From Nitrospirillum viridazoti CBAmc (GTDB taxonomy: Bacteria; Pseudomonadota; Alphaproteobacteria; Azospirillales; Azospirillaceae), in assembly GCF_000730165.1 (NCBI RefSeq), contig NZ_CP022113.1, positions 310,001-374,000 on the forward strand: a stretch of DNA of 64,000 bases, written 5' to 3'. Shown piece by piece: positions 40,310 through 48,994 of the stretch (positions within the stretch are counted from its first letter, which is position 1; the number at the start of each line of letters is the position of its first letter). The translations under genes and the position numbers were made by a program. The notes below the pieces were generated by a model, which saw nothing but the letters and a program-made list of their open reading frames with translations, had not been told where the DNA came from and searched no databases.

Positions 40310-40564
40310 CTACGTCGCCACGCCGCGGTCTTCGCCCGGTGGCGTTATCAGCCGGTCGTCGGCCTGGCGGCGTCGGCACAGGTTTATCAAGGGCAGCGCT
40401 GCCGAAAGGTCCTGCCGATAGAGCTCGAATTCCGCCGGGCTGATCTCGTAGTGCTCTTCGTAATCGACCAGGCGGTTACTGACCGGGATGGACAGATAGA
40501 ACCGGCCGCCATCCCGCTCCACCCCGATGCTGAAGCGATGGTCGCGGCTGACGGCGATGTTCAT
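40310..40564 (-). CDS. Hypothetical small protein in the Rhs-linked cluster
   Basis: The 84-residue protein starts at ATG 40564 after GGAGAACGGGCC. It has a strand-rich first half (SIGVERDGGRFYLSIPVSNR) and an acidic helix (YEEHYEISPAEFELYRQDL). No family is recognised. Gene spacing is 14 bases to the next and 41 to the immunity-like gene upstream. The pattern resembles small immunity proteins, but nothing proves this. Confidence 0.58.
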   Translation of the reverse strand: MNIAVSRDHRFSIGVERDGGRFYLSIPVSNRLVDYEEHYEISPAEFELYRQDLSAALPLINLCRRRQADDRLITPPGEDRGVAT

Positions 40565-40605
40565 GGCCCGTTCTCCGATTCGATCGTGCCGCTGGCATCA
40601 GTTTG

Positions 40606-41025
40606 TTATGCCCAAGCAATGATGACGCTGCAGGAGCCGCCGCGGGCGTCGTAGCTGGATGCGATCGTGCCCCAGGGGAATACGTACCGCGTAATTCCCT
40701 TGTCGTGCATGGTTGGCGGTCCGAGCTTGTCCGACAGATATTGGTTATGGATATGAACTAAATCTTCAATAGGCACGCCCTTCCGATTGAAGGAAAAACT
40801 GATTTTTTCCAGGGAACCTTGGGCGAAGGCCAAGGAGAAATGAGCGCGGTTTCCATCAATGTTACACGGCCCGATCAGCAGATATTTCCAGCCGGTTCCC
40901 ATGTCATCTTCTCGGACGATTGGGAAACCGGCGGCTTTGACGGCGGAATAGTCCAAGCCCTTATGGAGCGATGGTTCATTCTCAAGCTCGACCGTGCCGC
41001 AGGTGATGTTGATGTTTGCTTTCAT
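40606..41025 (-). CDS. Probable immunity protein to the Rhs toxin
   Basis: This 139-residue cytoplasmic-looking protein starts at ATG 41025, four bases after the stop of the Rhs effector gene. That position is where the cognate immunity gene of a polymorphic toxin is found. The sequence (GTVELENEPSLHKGLDYSAV, LVHIHNQYLSDKLGPPTM, YVFPWGTIASSYDARGGSCS) has no family I can name. Base composition is visibly lower in GC than in neighbouring genes, like that of the toxin tail. Immunity function is inferred from position. Confidence 0.72.
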   Translation of the reverse strand: MKANINITCGTVELENEPSLHKGLDYSAVKAAGFPIVREDDMGTGWKYLLIGPCNIDGNRAHFSLAFAQGSLEKISFSFNRKGVPIEDLVHIHNQYLSDKLGPPTMHDKGITRYVFPWGTIASSYDARGGSCSVIIAWA

Positions 41026-41029
41026 TGTC

Positions 41030-44000
41030 TCACTTGGCGAATGGTATTGAATACAAGGGTTTGAGAGAAGTCTTGTAGCTGGGAATGAAGATTTGATCCA
41101 CGCCGCCTGTGCCATATTGCGGATTGGCCAATGTCTTTCCGGTCGCGGCGGGCGTGTCTTCCATCACCTCATAAACCGTGACGCCGCTACGGTACTTCGG
41201 ATAGTCGGGATTATCGATGTTTGGCCGGATTTGTAGGCCATTGTAGTACCCTTCGGCAGTGCCTCCCGTCGCTTCAAAGCCTTCCAGCGTGGTGTGATAC
41301 TCCGATGGGCCTGGCGAAGCGCCAACCACCAATTTCCCCTTGGGTAGAGTTATGTCGCGGTAATCATCGACACCGGGGTATTTTTCATTGCCCTGCCATG
41401 CCTTGGCCTGCTGCGCAGGCGTAAGAGCTTCTTCCTCTAGGCCGCATGCCAACCCTAATGGATCAACCCACTGCACCGGGTTGGGCGCGTAGGCGGCGAT
41501 GTTGCTGCCACCGCGCAGGCGGATGGGGTCCTGGGTGATGAAGCAGCCTTCGGCCGGGGCGTAATAGCGGTGGCGGTTGTAGTGCAGGCCGGTTTCGCTG
41601 TCGTGGTATTGGCCCTGGAAGCGCAGGGGGTTGGGGATGGTGGCGACGGTCTGGCGGGCGAGCGCCCCCCAGGCCTTGTAGTCGGCGGCCCACACCACCT
41701 CGCCATTGTCGTTGGTCAGTTCCTGGGGCGTGCCCAGATGGTCCAGATGGTAGTGGTAGGCCTGGGCGCGTTGTCCCGGTTCCGCCCGGCGCAGCTGGGC
41801 CAGGGGGCGGAAGGTGCCGGGTTCGTAGACATAGACGGTGGCCAGGGGGTCGGCGGGCGTGGGGGCCGCCTCCGCCGCCTTGGTCTCCACCGGAGCGCTT
41901 TCGGCCAGCAGCGTGTCGCCGTCCCAGAGGAAGGCGGTGCGCTGAGCGGCAGGCGGCGCGGTGCCGGTATCATTGGCTGGGGTGGGTGCCGTATGCGCGC
42001 TTTCCTTCCACACGCGGCGACCGAAGGCGTCATAGCCGAAGCGGGTGAGGGTGGTGCCCCGGCGGCCGCTCTCCTCCACCGCCGTTAGGCGGTTGCCGGC
42101 GTCATAGCGGTAGTCCACGGTCACGGCACCGCCAGCGGCGCGCCATTCCTTCACCCGGTTGCCCCAGGCGTCGTACTCGAACTTGGCGTCGCCATGGACC
42201 AGCAGGCGATCGCCCCGGGCCTCGCCACCCCAGAAGGCGGCGTCGGGGCCGGAGGCCAGGATGTTGCCGGCGGGGTCGGTGACGAAGCTTTCGGGGTTCG
42301 TGCCCTCCACCGACAGCAGGCGGTCGCAGGCGTCGTAGTGATAGCGCTTCACGCCCCGCCGGGCGTCCTCGATGGCGGTCAGGGTGTCGGCGCCGTCATA
42401 GCCATAGGCACGGGCGTAGACGGCCTCACCATCGCCTCCACCACCGGCCCGGCGCCGGCCTTCCTGGCGGACCAGGCGGCCCTGGGGGTCGAAGGCCTGG
42501 ATTTGGTGGATACCGCCGGCCAGGCGTTCCACCTCCCGCCCCGCGGCGTCGCGGGCGAAGCGGGCCAGGGCCTTGCCGTCCAGCCCCACGGCCGCCGGCA
42601 GGTTGTCCGGTCCCCAGGCCACCTCCAGCCGGCGCCCATCCGGTAGGATGGTGGCGATACGCCGGCCCCGGGCGTCGCGTTGGAAGCGGATCTCCTGGTC
42701 GCCCTGCCGCTCCGCCGTCGGCCGTCCGGCGGCGTCATAAGTGAAGGCCACCCGGGTGTCGGGCGTGTCGGCGGACAGCAGCCGCCCCAGCGGGTCATAG
42801 CCGAAGCGATGGCTGTTCCCGTCGGCGTAGAGCGTCTCCAGCAGGCGCCCGGCGGGGTCGCGGTTGAAGCGCGTCACGCGGCCCTGGTCCACGGCGGCGG
42901 TGACCAGGCCGGCCGTGTCGCGGTGGTAATCCAGCCGCCGGCCGTCAAAGCCGGTCTCGCCCACCAGCCGGCCCGCCAGGTCATAGTCCAGCCGGTACTG
43001 CTCCCCTTTCTGGTTGCGCAGGGCCACAAGGTTCAGTTCGCTGTCGTAATGATAGCGGAAGACCGAGCCATCGGCGGAAGTGCGCTCCACCGGATAGGGC
43101 AGGCCGTCATAGCGCCAGCGGGTCACGCGGCCCAGCGGGTCGCGGTGCAGGGTGACATGGTCCTCGGCGTCGTACTCCAGCGTCACCGTGCCGCCGTCGG
43201 GGCGGTGGACGGTGGTGATGTTGCCGTTGGCGTCACGCTCCAGCCGCACGGGCGCGTCCTCGCCCCGGCGCATCTCCACCACCCGGCCCAGCGCGTCATG
43301 GGCATAGCGGCGGCGGTCGGCCCGCGCCGTGCCCTGTGCCAGCAGATCGCCGGTGGGGGACCAGTTGAAGCGCGCCACCAGGCCCAGCGCATCCTGGATG
43401 GCCAAGGGCAGGCCACGGGTATCGCGGGTATAGCGGGTGGTATGGCCCAGCGGGTCGGTATGGGTCGCCAGGTTGCCGCGCCGGTCGTAGGTGAAGCTGT
43501 CTTCGGTGCCATCGGCCCGTGTTACCCGCACGGGTTGGCCGAAGCCGGGCGGTGTGAGATCGGCGGGAACGTCGCCGCCCTCGTATGCCAGGTGGGTGAC
43601 GGCGCCGTCGACCTCGGTCCGCTGCGCCAGGCGGCCCAGCGCGTCGTAGGTCAGCCGCAGCGTGCGACCGTCCGGCCCCGTCAGGGCCAGCAGGTTGCCG
43701 GCCTGGTCGTAGCGGTGGTGGGTGACGCCCCCTACCGGGTTCACCTCCTCCTCCACCAGGCCCAGGCTGTTCCAGCGATAGCGGGTGACGGCGCCCAGGC
43801 CGTTGGTCACCACCGTGGTGTGCGCCTGGACGTCGTAGACCATGCGGGCGCGGTACAGGCCGGCCTCGCCGGACAGGTGCACGCCCCAGGTGTCGACGCA
43901 GCGGGCGCGGCGGCCCAGCGCGACGTCGTCCCAGACGAACTGGAAGCGCAGGCCGCCGCGCCGCGTCTCTTCCACCAGCAGATGGTTGTCGTAGTGGTAA

Positions 44001-45409
44001 TGCCAGGCGTTGCCCCGGGCGTCGCGTGTCTCCACCAGGTCGCCGGCCGCGTCATAGGTGTAGCTGACCAGGCGCAAGGGCTGGTCGCCGCCGGCAGGGT
44101 CGGGGCCATCGACGGCGGTGATGCGGCCCGCCTCGTCCGTGGTCACGACGAAAGCGCGGCCGGCGCTGTCCTGGATGCCGGCCAGGCGCCCGCCGGGTCC
44201 GCGCCGCAGGAGGATGGCGTTGTCGTTGGGATCGACGACATGCGCCAGGTGGCGCAGGCCGCTCTGCTCGTCGCGGTCACCGAAGACGTAGGCCAGGCCG
44301 CCATAGGTGGCCAGCCAATAGCGCTGACCGTCCGTGTGCAGCACCAGCCGTTCCACCACGTTCAGGCTGGGGCGGCCGGGGGCCGGGTCGGTGAAGAAGG
44401 CCAGGCGCCCGTCGGCCAGGCGCGCGGCCCAGCCGCCGCCGTTGATCCAGCGGTACAGCACCATGTCGTGCGGGTGGTGCCAGCCGGACCCCAGTTCGCC
44501 CACCAGGGTGGAGCTGGACATCCAGGTGCGCGACCAGACCAGGGGCAGGGGGCCCGCCACCTCGAAATCCGTGGCCTGGGTGAACAGCTCGCCCGTGGCC
44601 ACGTCCACCGGGTGGCCGGCAGTATAGCGGGTGGCCAGCTTGCCGCCGGCGAAGCCACCGGCGGCCCCGCCCAGGGCTTCGCCGATGATGCGTCCGCGCT
44701 CTCCGCCCACCGCCTGGCCGATGGCGCCGCCCACCTTGGCGCCGGCATAGCCGCCCGCCATGCTGATGACCGTTGTTTCACCGAAAGTCGCCAGGCCGCA
44801 CAGCCCTTCCGCCATGAAGGCCCCGGCGGCCCCGGCGCCCAGCGCCAGAAGCGAGCCGCCGATCATCAGGTATTCGGCCGCCGTGTTGGCCCAGTCCGGC
44901 ACCTCGCCGTGGATGGACATGTAGGTGCCGGGCTCGCGGCCGATGAAGACGTCGTGCGAGCCGTCCATGATGGACCCGTCGCACTCCAGCTTGTCGGCGA
45001 TGCGGGCGGCGGGCTTGCCGTTGATGAAGACCGTCTTGCTGCCCTGGGCGATGTGCTGGTCGGGCGGCCCGTCGCGGGAACAGGCGGCCGCGTCCTGGAT
45101 GGCGCGGGCGGCCGGCTTGTCGTTGATCAGCACGTTGTCGGAGCAGTCGGGTGAGATCACGCCGGTCTGGTCGGTGAAGGTGCTGCCCAGTGCCTCGCCC
45201 AGAAGGGCGCCGCCGCCGGTCGCAGCCATGGCGCCGCCCACCGCCGCGATGACGCCCAGCGCCGCACCGCCCGTGCCCACCACGGCGATGACCGCCAGGG
45301 CGGCACCCAGGCCGATGGCCGCGCCGGCGATGAAGCCGGACAGCGCACTGGTGTGCTGGATGGGATCCCCCAGTCGGGCGGCCCCGTATTGCGGCGCGCC
45401 GCCGTCCAT
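41030..45409 (-). CDS. rhs: prePAAR/PAAR-Rhs polymorphic T6SS effector
   Basis: The 1459-residue effector starts with a prePAAR motif (AARLGDPIQHTS), two hydrophobic stretches (residues about 20-65), a PAAR domain (DNVLINDKPAARAI, then GSKTVFINGKPAARIADKLECDGSIMDG and SHDVFIG), a further membrane-like segment, and a long YD-repeat Rhs cage (many YDxxGR, TRYxWDxLGR types). The cage closes with RHRYYAPAEGCFITQDPIRL and the cleavage-type motif PVQWVDPLGL. After it comes a C-terminal toxin of about 135-150 residues (DDYRDITLPKGKLVVGAS, YNGLQIRPNID, YEVMEDTPAATGKTLANPQY, GTGGVDQIFIPSYKTSLKP) that I cannot assign. PAAR caps the VgrG spike; the toxin is delivered into the target cell. EagR chaperone upstream, immunity gene downstream. 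Confidence 0.93.
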   Translation of the reverse strand: MDGGAPQYGAARLGDPIQHTSALSGFIAGAAIGLGAALAVIAVVGTGGAALGVIAAVGGAMAATGGGALLGEALGSTFTDQTGVISPDCSDNVLINDKPAARAIQDAAACSRDGPPDQHIAQGSKTVFINGKPAARIADKLECDGSIMDGSHDVFIGREPGTYMSIHGEVPDWANTAAEYLMIGGSLLALGAGAAGAFMAEGLCGLATFGETTVISMAGGYAGAKVGGAIGQAVGGERGRIIGEALGGAAGGFAGGKLATRYTAGHPVDVATGELFTQATDFEVAGPLPLVWSRTWMSSSTLVGELGSGWHHPHDMVLYRWINGGGWAARLADGRLAFFTDPAPGRPSLNVVERLVLHTDGQRYWLATYGGLAYVFGDRDEQSGLRHLAHVVDPNDNAILLRRGPGGRLAGIQDSAGRAFVVTTDEAGRITAVDGPDPAGGDQPLRLVSYTYDAAGDLVETRDARGNAWHYHYDNHLLVEETRRGGLRFQFVWDDVALGRRARCVDTWGVHLSGEAGLYRARMVYDVQAHTTVVTNGLGAVTRYRWNSLGLVEEEVNPVGGVTHHRYDQAGNLLALTGPDGRTLRLTYDALGRLAQRTEVDGAVTHLAYEGGDVPADLTPPGFGQPVRVTRADGTEDSFTYDRRGNLATHTDPLGHTTRYTRDTRGLPLAIQDALGLVARFNWSPTGDLLAQGTARADRRRYAHDALGRVVEMRRGEDAPVRLERDANGNITTVHRPDGGTVTLEYDAEDHVTLHRDPLGRVTRWRYDGLPYPVERTSADGSVFRYHYDSELNLVALRNQKGEQYRLDYDLAGRLVGETGFDGRRLDYHRDTAGLVTAAVDQGRVTRFNRDPAGRLLETLYADGNSHRFGYDPLGRLLSADTPDTRVAFTYDAAGRPTAERQGDQEIRFQRDARGRRIATILPDGRRLEVAWGPDNLPAAVGLDGKALARFARDAAGREVERLAGGIHQIQAFDPQGRLVRQEGRRRAGGGGDGEAVYARAYGYDGADTLTAIEDARRGVKRYHYDACDRLLSVEGTNPESFVTDPAGNILASGPDAAFWGGEARGDRLLVHGDAKFEYDAWGNRVKEWRAAGGAVTVDYRYDAGNRLTAVEESGRRGTTLTRFGYDAFGRRVWKESAHTAPTPANDTGTAPPAAQRTAFLWDGDTLLAESAPVETKAAEAAPTPADPLATVYVYEPGTFRPLAQLRRAEPGQRAQAYHYHLDHLGTPQELTNDNGEVVWAADYKAWGALARQTVATIPNPLRFQGQYHDSETGLHYNRHRYYAPAEGCFITQDPIRLRGGSNIAAYAPNPVQWVDPLGLACGLEEEALTPAQQAKAWQGNEKYPGVDDYRDITLPKGKLVVGASPGPSEYHTTLEGFEATGGTAEGYYNGLQIRPNIDNPDYPKYRSGVTVYEVMEDTPAATGKTLANPQYGTGGVDQIFIPSYKTSLKPLYSIPFAK

Positions 45410-45411
45410 CG

Positions 45412-45861
45412 TCAGGCTCCGGTGCCGGCCGGGCTCGGCCAGGCGAAGCTGTTCAGGATCTGCATGAACTGCGCGTCGGCGTCCGCGAACTCCGTCAGGC
45501 GGGCGGTGTTGACGATGGTGATGCAGCGGCCGTCGGGCAGCAGGCTGTAGATTTGGCGCTGCTTGATGGGGCCGGCGCCGCCGTCCCACTGGAACAGCAG
45601 TTCCACCGCCGGGCGGCCGGCCAGCATGACGTCCTGCCGGGTGATCAGCTGGAAGCTGCGCGCCCGGGCGATCAGATCCTTCAGCTGCCGGTTGACGTAC
45701 GCGCCCAGGCCTTCCTCCGCCTGTGGCCGGTCATAGGCGATCATGATGTTGGGCACTACGGGGCTGCCGCTCGGCGGGGCGGACCAGGCCACCATGGAGC
45801 GGTCGATCCAGCTGTCCGGCAGCTGGATGCTGAAGTCTAGCGTGCGGCAGGTCTGCGGCAT
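45412..45861 (-). CDS. eagR: EagR-type T6SS effector chaperone (DUF1795)
   Basis: The 149-residue protein belongs to the DUF1795/DcrB-like fold (FSIQLPDSWIDRSMVAWSAP, NIMIAYDRPQAEEGLGAYVN, then GRPAVELLFQWDGG and YSLLPDGRCITIVNTARL). Eag chaperones bind the N-terminal transmembrane segments of PAAR effectors and shield them before loading. The Rhs gene begins two bases after this stop, and its N-terminus carries exactly such segments, so pairing is well supported by family knowledge. Confidence 0.88.
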   Translation of the reverse strand: MPQTCRTLDFSIQLPDSWIDRSMVAWSAPPSGSPVVPNIMIAYDRPQAEEGLGAYVNRQLKDLIARARSFQLITRQDVMLAGRPAVELLFQWDGGAGPIKQRQIYSLLPDGRCITIVNTARLTEFADADAQFMQILNSFAWPSPAGTGA

Positions 45862-45873
45862 GGTGGGTTTCCT

Positions 45874-46737
45874 TTAGATCTGGCCCAGGATGCGGGCGAC
45901 CGCGACGGCGCTGTCGGCGTCCGCGTTGCCGGTGCTGGGCAAGGCCGAGGCGGTCTGGCCCAGGGTCGGCGTCTGGCTCGGCAGGGGAGATTGCCCCGCG
46001 CCCGGTGTCTGGAAGGCGGGTGCCTGATAACTTGGCGCCTGGTAACTGGGCGCTTGGTAACCGGGCACCTGGTAACCGGGTGTCTGATAGCTGGAGGCCT
46101 GGACACCGGGCAGAGTGCCGCCCTGGTTCCACGATCCAGCCTGCGGCCCGGCGGTGTAGGGCGAGAGGGGCGGCGTTGCGGAAGAGGTCGCGACCACCGG
46201 CGGCGGGGCGTAGGACGGCTGCGTCAGGCCCGTGGGCGACAAGGTCGGGGAGGTGAACCCAGGCGTGACCCCAGGTGCGGCCATCGAGGGCGTGCCTACG
46301 GTAGGCGCGGCCATGGTGGGTGCCGAGAGCGAGGGGGCGGCAACCGAGGGCGCCTGGGGCAAGGATGGCAGCCCGGTGTTCACGCCGGCGGCCGACGCCA
46401 GATTGGACAGGCCTGACGCCGTCGACGCCCCCGGAATGCTGGAGGCGCCGGGGATGGCCGGGCTGGCCAGGGAAGGGGCGCCGAGAGCGGGCGCGCCCAA
46501 GGAGGGGGTGGCCAGGCCAGAGCCGCCGCCGAGCAGCTGGGCCGCCTGCGCCGCGCTGCCCAGGGGGGCGCCGACGGAAGAGGGCAGGGCCGGCGCGGCG
46601 GCGTTGGCCAGCGCCCCGAGGTCGCCGGCGGAACCGAAGCCGGCCGGGGCCGCCGACATTGACAGGGGCGTGTAGGGCTGGATGCCGAGGCTGGCGCCGA
46701 TGGCGCCGGGCTGGATCAGGGCGGGAAGGTCGAACAT
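45874..46737 (-). CDS. Low-complexity repeat protein in the vgrG-Rhs operon
   Basis: This 287-residue protein is rich in alanine, serine, proline and glycine with no recognised domain. The first half holds a run of AP(S/A)L-type repeats (LGAPALGAPSLASPAIPGAS), and residues about 210-245 hold five-residue YQxPG/S repeats (YQTPGYQVPGYQAPSYQAP). The extreme ends are less biased (MFDLPALIQPGAIGASLG at the start, DSAVAVARILGQI at the end). No signal peptide or membrane span is evident. It sits between vgrG1 and the Eag chaperone, so a linker, adaptor or cargo role in the T6SS is possible but unproven. Confidence 0.65.
   Translation of the reverse strand: MFDLPALIQPGAIGASLGIQPYTPLSMSAAPAGFGSAGDLGALANAAAPALPSSVGAPLGSAAQAAQLLGGGSGLATPSLGAPALGAPSLASPAIPGASSIPGASTASGLSNLASAAGVNTGLPSLPQAPSVAAPSLSAPTMAAPTVGTPSMAAPGVTPGFTSPTLSPTGLTQPSYAPPPVVATSSATPPLSPYTAGPQAGSWNQGGTLPGVQASSYQTPGYQVPGYQAPSYQAPSYQAPAFQTPGAGQSPLPSQTPTLGQTASALPSTGNADADSAVAVARILGQI
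46018..46103 (-). repeat. 15-base tandem repeats coding YQxP(G/S)
   Basis: Short degenerate units, about 15 bases each, encode consecutive Y-Q-x-P-G or Y-Q-x-P-S pentapeptides within the low-complexity protein. The copies vary, so the array is likely old rather than freshly expanded. Confidence 0.6.
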
Positions 46738-46791
46738 CCGGAAATCTCCCGGGGAATGAAGGTGTCTGGCCTGGGATTGCGCGCGTCGGCG

Positions 46792-48510
46792 TCAGCCGCT
46801 GCAGTTGAGCCAGATTTTCTGGCCGTCCTGGCTGATGCCGTCCTTGTCCAGAACCACGGTGCTGCCGTTGCTGGTCAGGATGATGTGGTCGGTGGTCATC
46901 TGCAGGGAGCTTTTGCCCACCTGCAGCACGACCATCTCGCCCGCCACGTTCACCATGGACTTGCCGACGGTTTCGAACATGTTGTTCTGGACGACCATGG
47001 AGAGGTCTTTTTGGGAGTGGAAGGCGATCTCTTCGGCGCCGGCCTTGTCTTCCAGGGTGAAGAGGTTGAAGCCGCCGCCCCCGGGGCTGCTGGCGGTGCG
47101 GAAGGTGGTCTGGGTTTTCTGGGCGGGCAGGCCGAGGGGGGCGGTGGTTTCGGAATTGGGGACGGAGCCCAGGATGACGGGGCGGTCCGGGTTGCCCTCC
47201 AGGAAGGCGACGACGACCTCCATGCCCATGCGGGGGATGGTCTGGGCACCGAAGCCGCGACCGGCCCAGCCCTGGGCGACGCGGACCCAGCAGGAACTGC
47301 CCTCGTTGGACTGGCCGCGCCGGTCCCAGAAGAACTGCACCTTCACCCGGCCATGCTTGTCCGTGTGGATCTCCTGGCCCTTGGGGCCGACCACGACGGC
47401 GGTCTGCAGGCCGGAGATGGTGGGTCGGGGGGTGACGCGGCGGGGCACGAAGGGGGTGGCGGCCGGCAGGCAGGTGAAGTGATTGGCGTAGCCGGAGTGG
47501 CTGGCGCCGCCGCCCTCATAGCTGAGGTCGCTGGCCCGGTGGCTGGCGGAGAGCACGACATAGGCGCCGTTCTCGGCGGCGACGGGATGGTCGGTCAGCT
47601 GGAAGCGGCCGCAGGGGGTCATGGAGCGGCAGTCGCTGGCGCCCTGCACCGTCTCGCGCTCGACCTCCTCCGCCTGCATGGCCAGCTTGGCGCGGCGCTC
47701 GCCATCGCCGGCGCTGTCGTGCAGGCCGGGATAGTCGAAGTGCTCGTGCTGGGGGTCCTGGGTGTAGCTGGAGACGGTGGGGACGGTCTGCTTCAGGTCC
47801 AGCTTGCTGGTCTGGAAGTTGTAGTCGGTCATGGCCCAGGCGCTGGCCTGGTAGGCATGGCTGCGGTGCCACTCGGTGATGTGGTTGGAGCGGGAGGAGG
47901 TGGCGCTGAAGGGGATCAGGGGCTCATCCCCCGTCTGGTAGGCGGAAGTCTGGGCGCCCAGGACCAGGGTGTGCTTCCCCGCCTCGTGGCGGAAGAAGTA
48001 ATAAAGGCCGTCCTCCTCCATCAGGCGGGAGACGAAGGCGAAGTCGGTCTCGCGGTACTGCACGCAGTACTCGCGCGGGGGCGGGGCGCTGACGCCGGAG
48101 AAGTCGTACTGGGTGACGCCCAGCTCGCCGAAGATGGTCTCCAGGATGTCGAGCGTGGTCTTGTTCTGGAAGATGCGGCAGTCGCTGGTGCGGGTCAGGA
48201 ACCACAGGCGGGGGACGACGCGCAGGACATAGTGGCGCTGCCCGCGCGAGGCGGCGTGGCCGCCGGTGAGCGAGGCGACGATGCCGTTGAAGACGCGGTA
48301 AACGCCGTCATCCAGGCGCAGCTTCAGGTCCACGCTCTGCGCCACCAGGGCGGCGGGGTCGACGTTGTCGTCCATGGCGCGCACGGTCGCGCGGAACTCG
48401 AAGGGCGTGGAGATACCCTCCGCCCCCTCCAGCGCCTCCAGCAAAAGCTGGTCGGGCCCCAAGGGGCTCTCGATCCCCAGCAACCGTTCCGCTTGCGTGT
48501 AACCGTCCAT
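46792..48510 (-). CDS. vgrG: VgrG spike protein, first copy (no C-terminal extension)
   Basis: The 572-residue T6SS spike protein starts MDGYTQAERLLGIESPLGPD. It has the gp27-like phage-spike domain (RHYVLRVVPRLWFLTRTSDC, DFAFVSRLMEEDGLYYFFRH) and the gp5-like OB-fold (GRVKVQFFWDRRGQSNEGSS, CWVRVAQGWAGRGFGAQTIP, MGMEVVVAFLEGNPDRPVIL) followed by the beta-helix needle (NGSTVVLDKDGISQDGQKIW). It stops there, with no effector extension. Except for about the last 63 residues it is nearly identical to vgrG2 upstream. Start ATG 48510 follows GAGG; the upstream membrane gene ends seven bases earlier. Confidence 0.95.
   Translation of the reverse strand: MDGYTQAERLLGIESPLGPDQLLLEALEGAEGISTPFEFRATVRAMDDNVDPAALVAQSVDLKLRLDDGVYRVFNGIVASLTGGHAASRGQRHYVLRVVPRLWFLTRTSDCRIFQNKTTLDILETIFGELGVTQYDFSGVSAPPPREYCVQYRETDFAFVSRLMEEDGLYYFFRHEAGKHTLVLGAQTSAYQTGDEPLIPFSATSSRSNHITEWHRSHAYQASAWAMTDYNFQTSKLDLKQTVPTVSSYTQDPQHEHFDYPGLHDSAGDGERRAKLAMQAEEVERETVQGASDCRSMTPCGRFQLTDHPVAAENGAYVVLSASHRASDLSYEGGGASHSGYANHFTCLPAATPFVPRRVTPRPTISGLQTAVVVGPKGQEIHTDKHGRVKVQFFWDRRGQSNEGSSCWVRVAQGWAGRGFGAQTIPRMGMEVVVAFLEGNPDRPVILGSVPNSETTAPLGLPAQKTQTTFRTASSPGGGGFNLFTLEDKAGAEEIAFHSQKDLSMVVQNNMFETVGKSMVNVAGEMVVLQVGKSSLQMTTDHIILTSNGSTVVLDKDGISQDGQKIWLNCSG
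46981..48510 (-). repeat. 1.53-kb direct repeat, copy 1 (vgrG1)
   Basis: From 46981 to the vgrG1 start codon the DNA repeats at 51064-52593. I see only two base differences (46998/51081 and 47761/51844). Similarity ends exactly at the start codon on one side and in the needle region on the other. Confidence 0.88.
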
Positions 48511-48517
48511 GGAGGCC

Positions 48518-48988
48518 TCACATAGGCTGGGCGCCGGCCGGTCGAACGCCGACAAGGGCGGCGATCACCAGGCCGGACACGATGATCATGATCATGGAAA
48601 AGGCCATCAACTCAGGCAGGCGGCCGGTGGCCGCCATGTGGTCGACGTCCGTCTTGCGGTAAGGCGCCAGGAACAGACGCCACAGGCCCGGAAACTCGCC
48701 GGTTCCCCCGGTCCTGGCCATCCAGGTCTTGATGGTCGAGCGCCACTGCAGCAGGCCGACCATGAAGAACAGCGATAGCGCGGCGACGCCGGCGGCGGCC
48801 AGCAGGGGCGCTGCCAGTATCATGGACATGGACTTGCCGCCCAGGGCCAACAGGGCCAGGCAGACGCCCAGCAGCCCGAACAGGGCCAGGAAGGCTTTAG
48901 GCGTCCGTTTCCGGTCCGGCAGGCGCGCGGCCAGGGAAGCCAGCAGGCCCAGAGTTGGCGGTGGGGTGGTTGGGGGAAACAGGGACAT
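48518..48988 (-). CDS. Small T6SS-linked membrane protein, unknown
   Basis: The 156-residue protein has three likely membrane spans (AFLALFGLLGVCLALLALGG, ILAAPLLAAAGVAALSLFFMVGL and LMAFSMIMIIVSGLVIAALVG). A soluble loop (LWRLFLAPYRKTDVDHMAAT) lies between spans 2 and 3. No family is recognised. It starts six bases after the stop of the two-DcrB-domain gene and ends just before vgrG1. A membrane location beside a VgrG with an effector-like tail would suit an immunity protein for a membrane-acting toxin, which is inference. Confidence 0.65.
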   Translation of the reverse strand: MSLFPPTTPPPTLGLLASLAARLPDRKRTPKAFLALFGLLGVCLALLALGGKSMSMILAAPLLAAAGVAALSLFFMVGLLQWRSTIKTWMARTGGTGEFPGLWRLFLAPYRKTDVDHMAATGRLPELMAFSMIMIIVSGLVIAALVGVRPAGAQPM

Positions 48989-48994
48989 GGCGGA

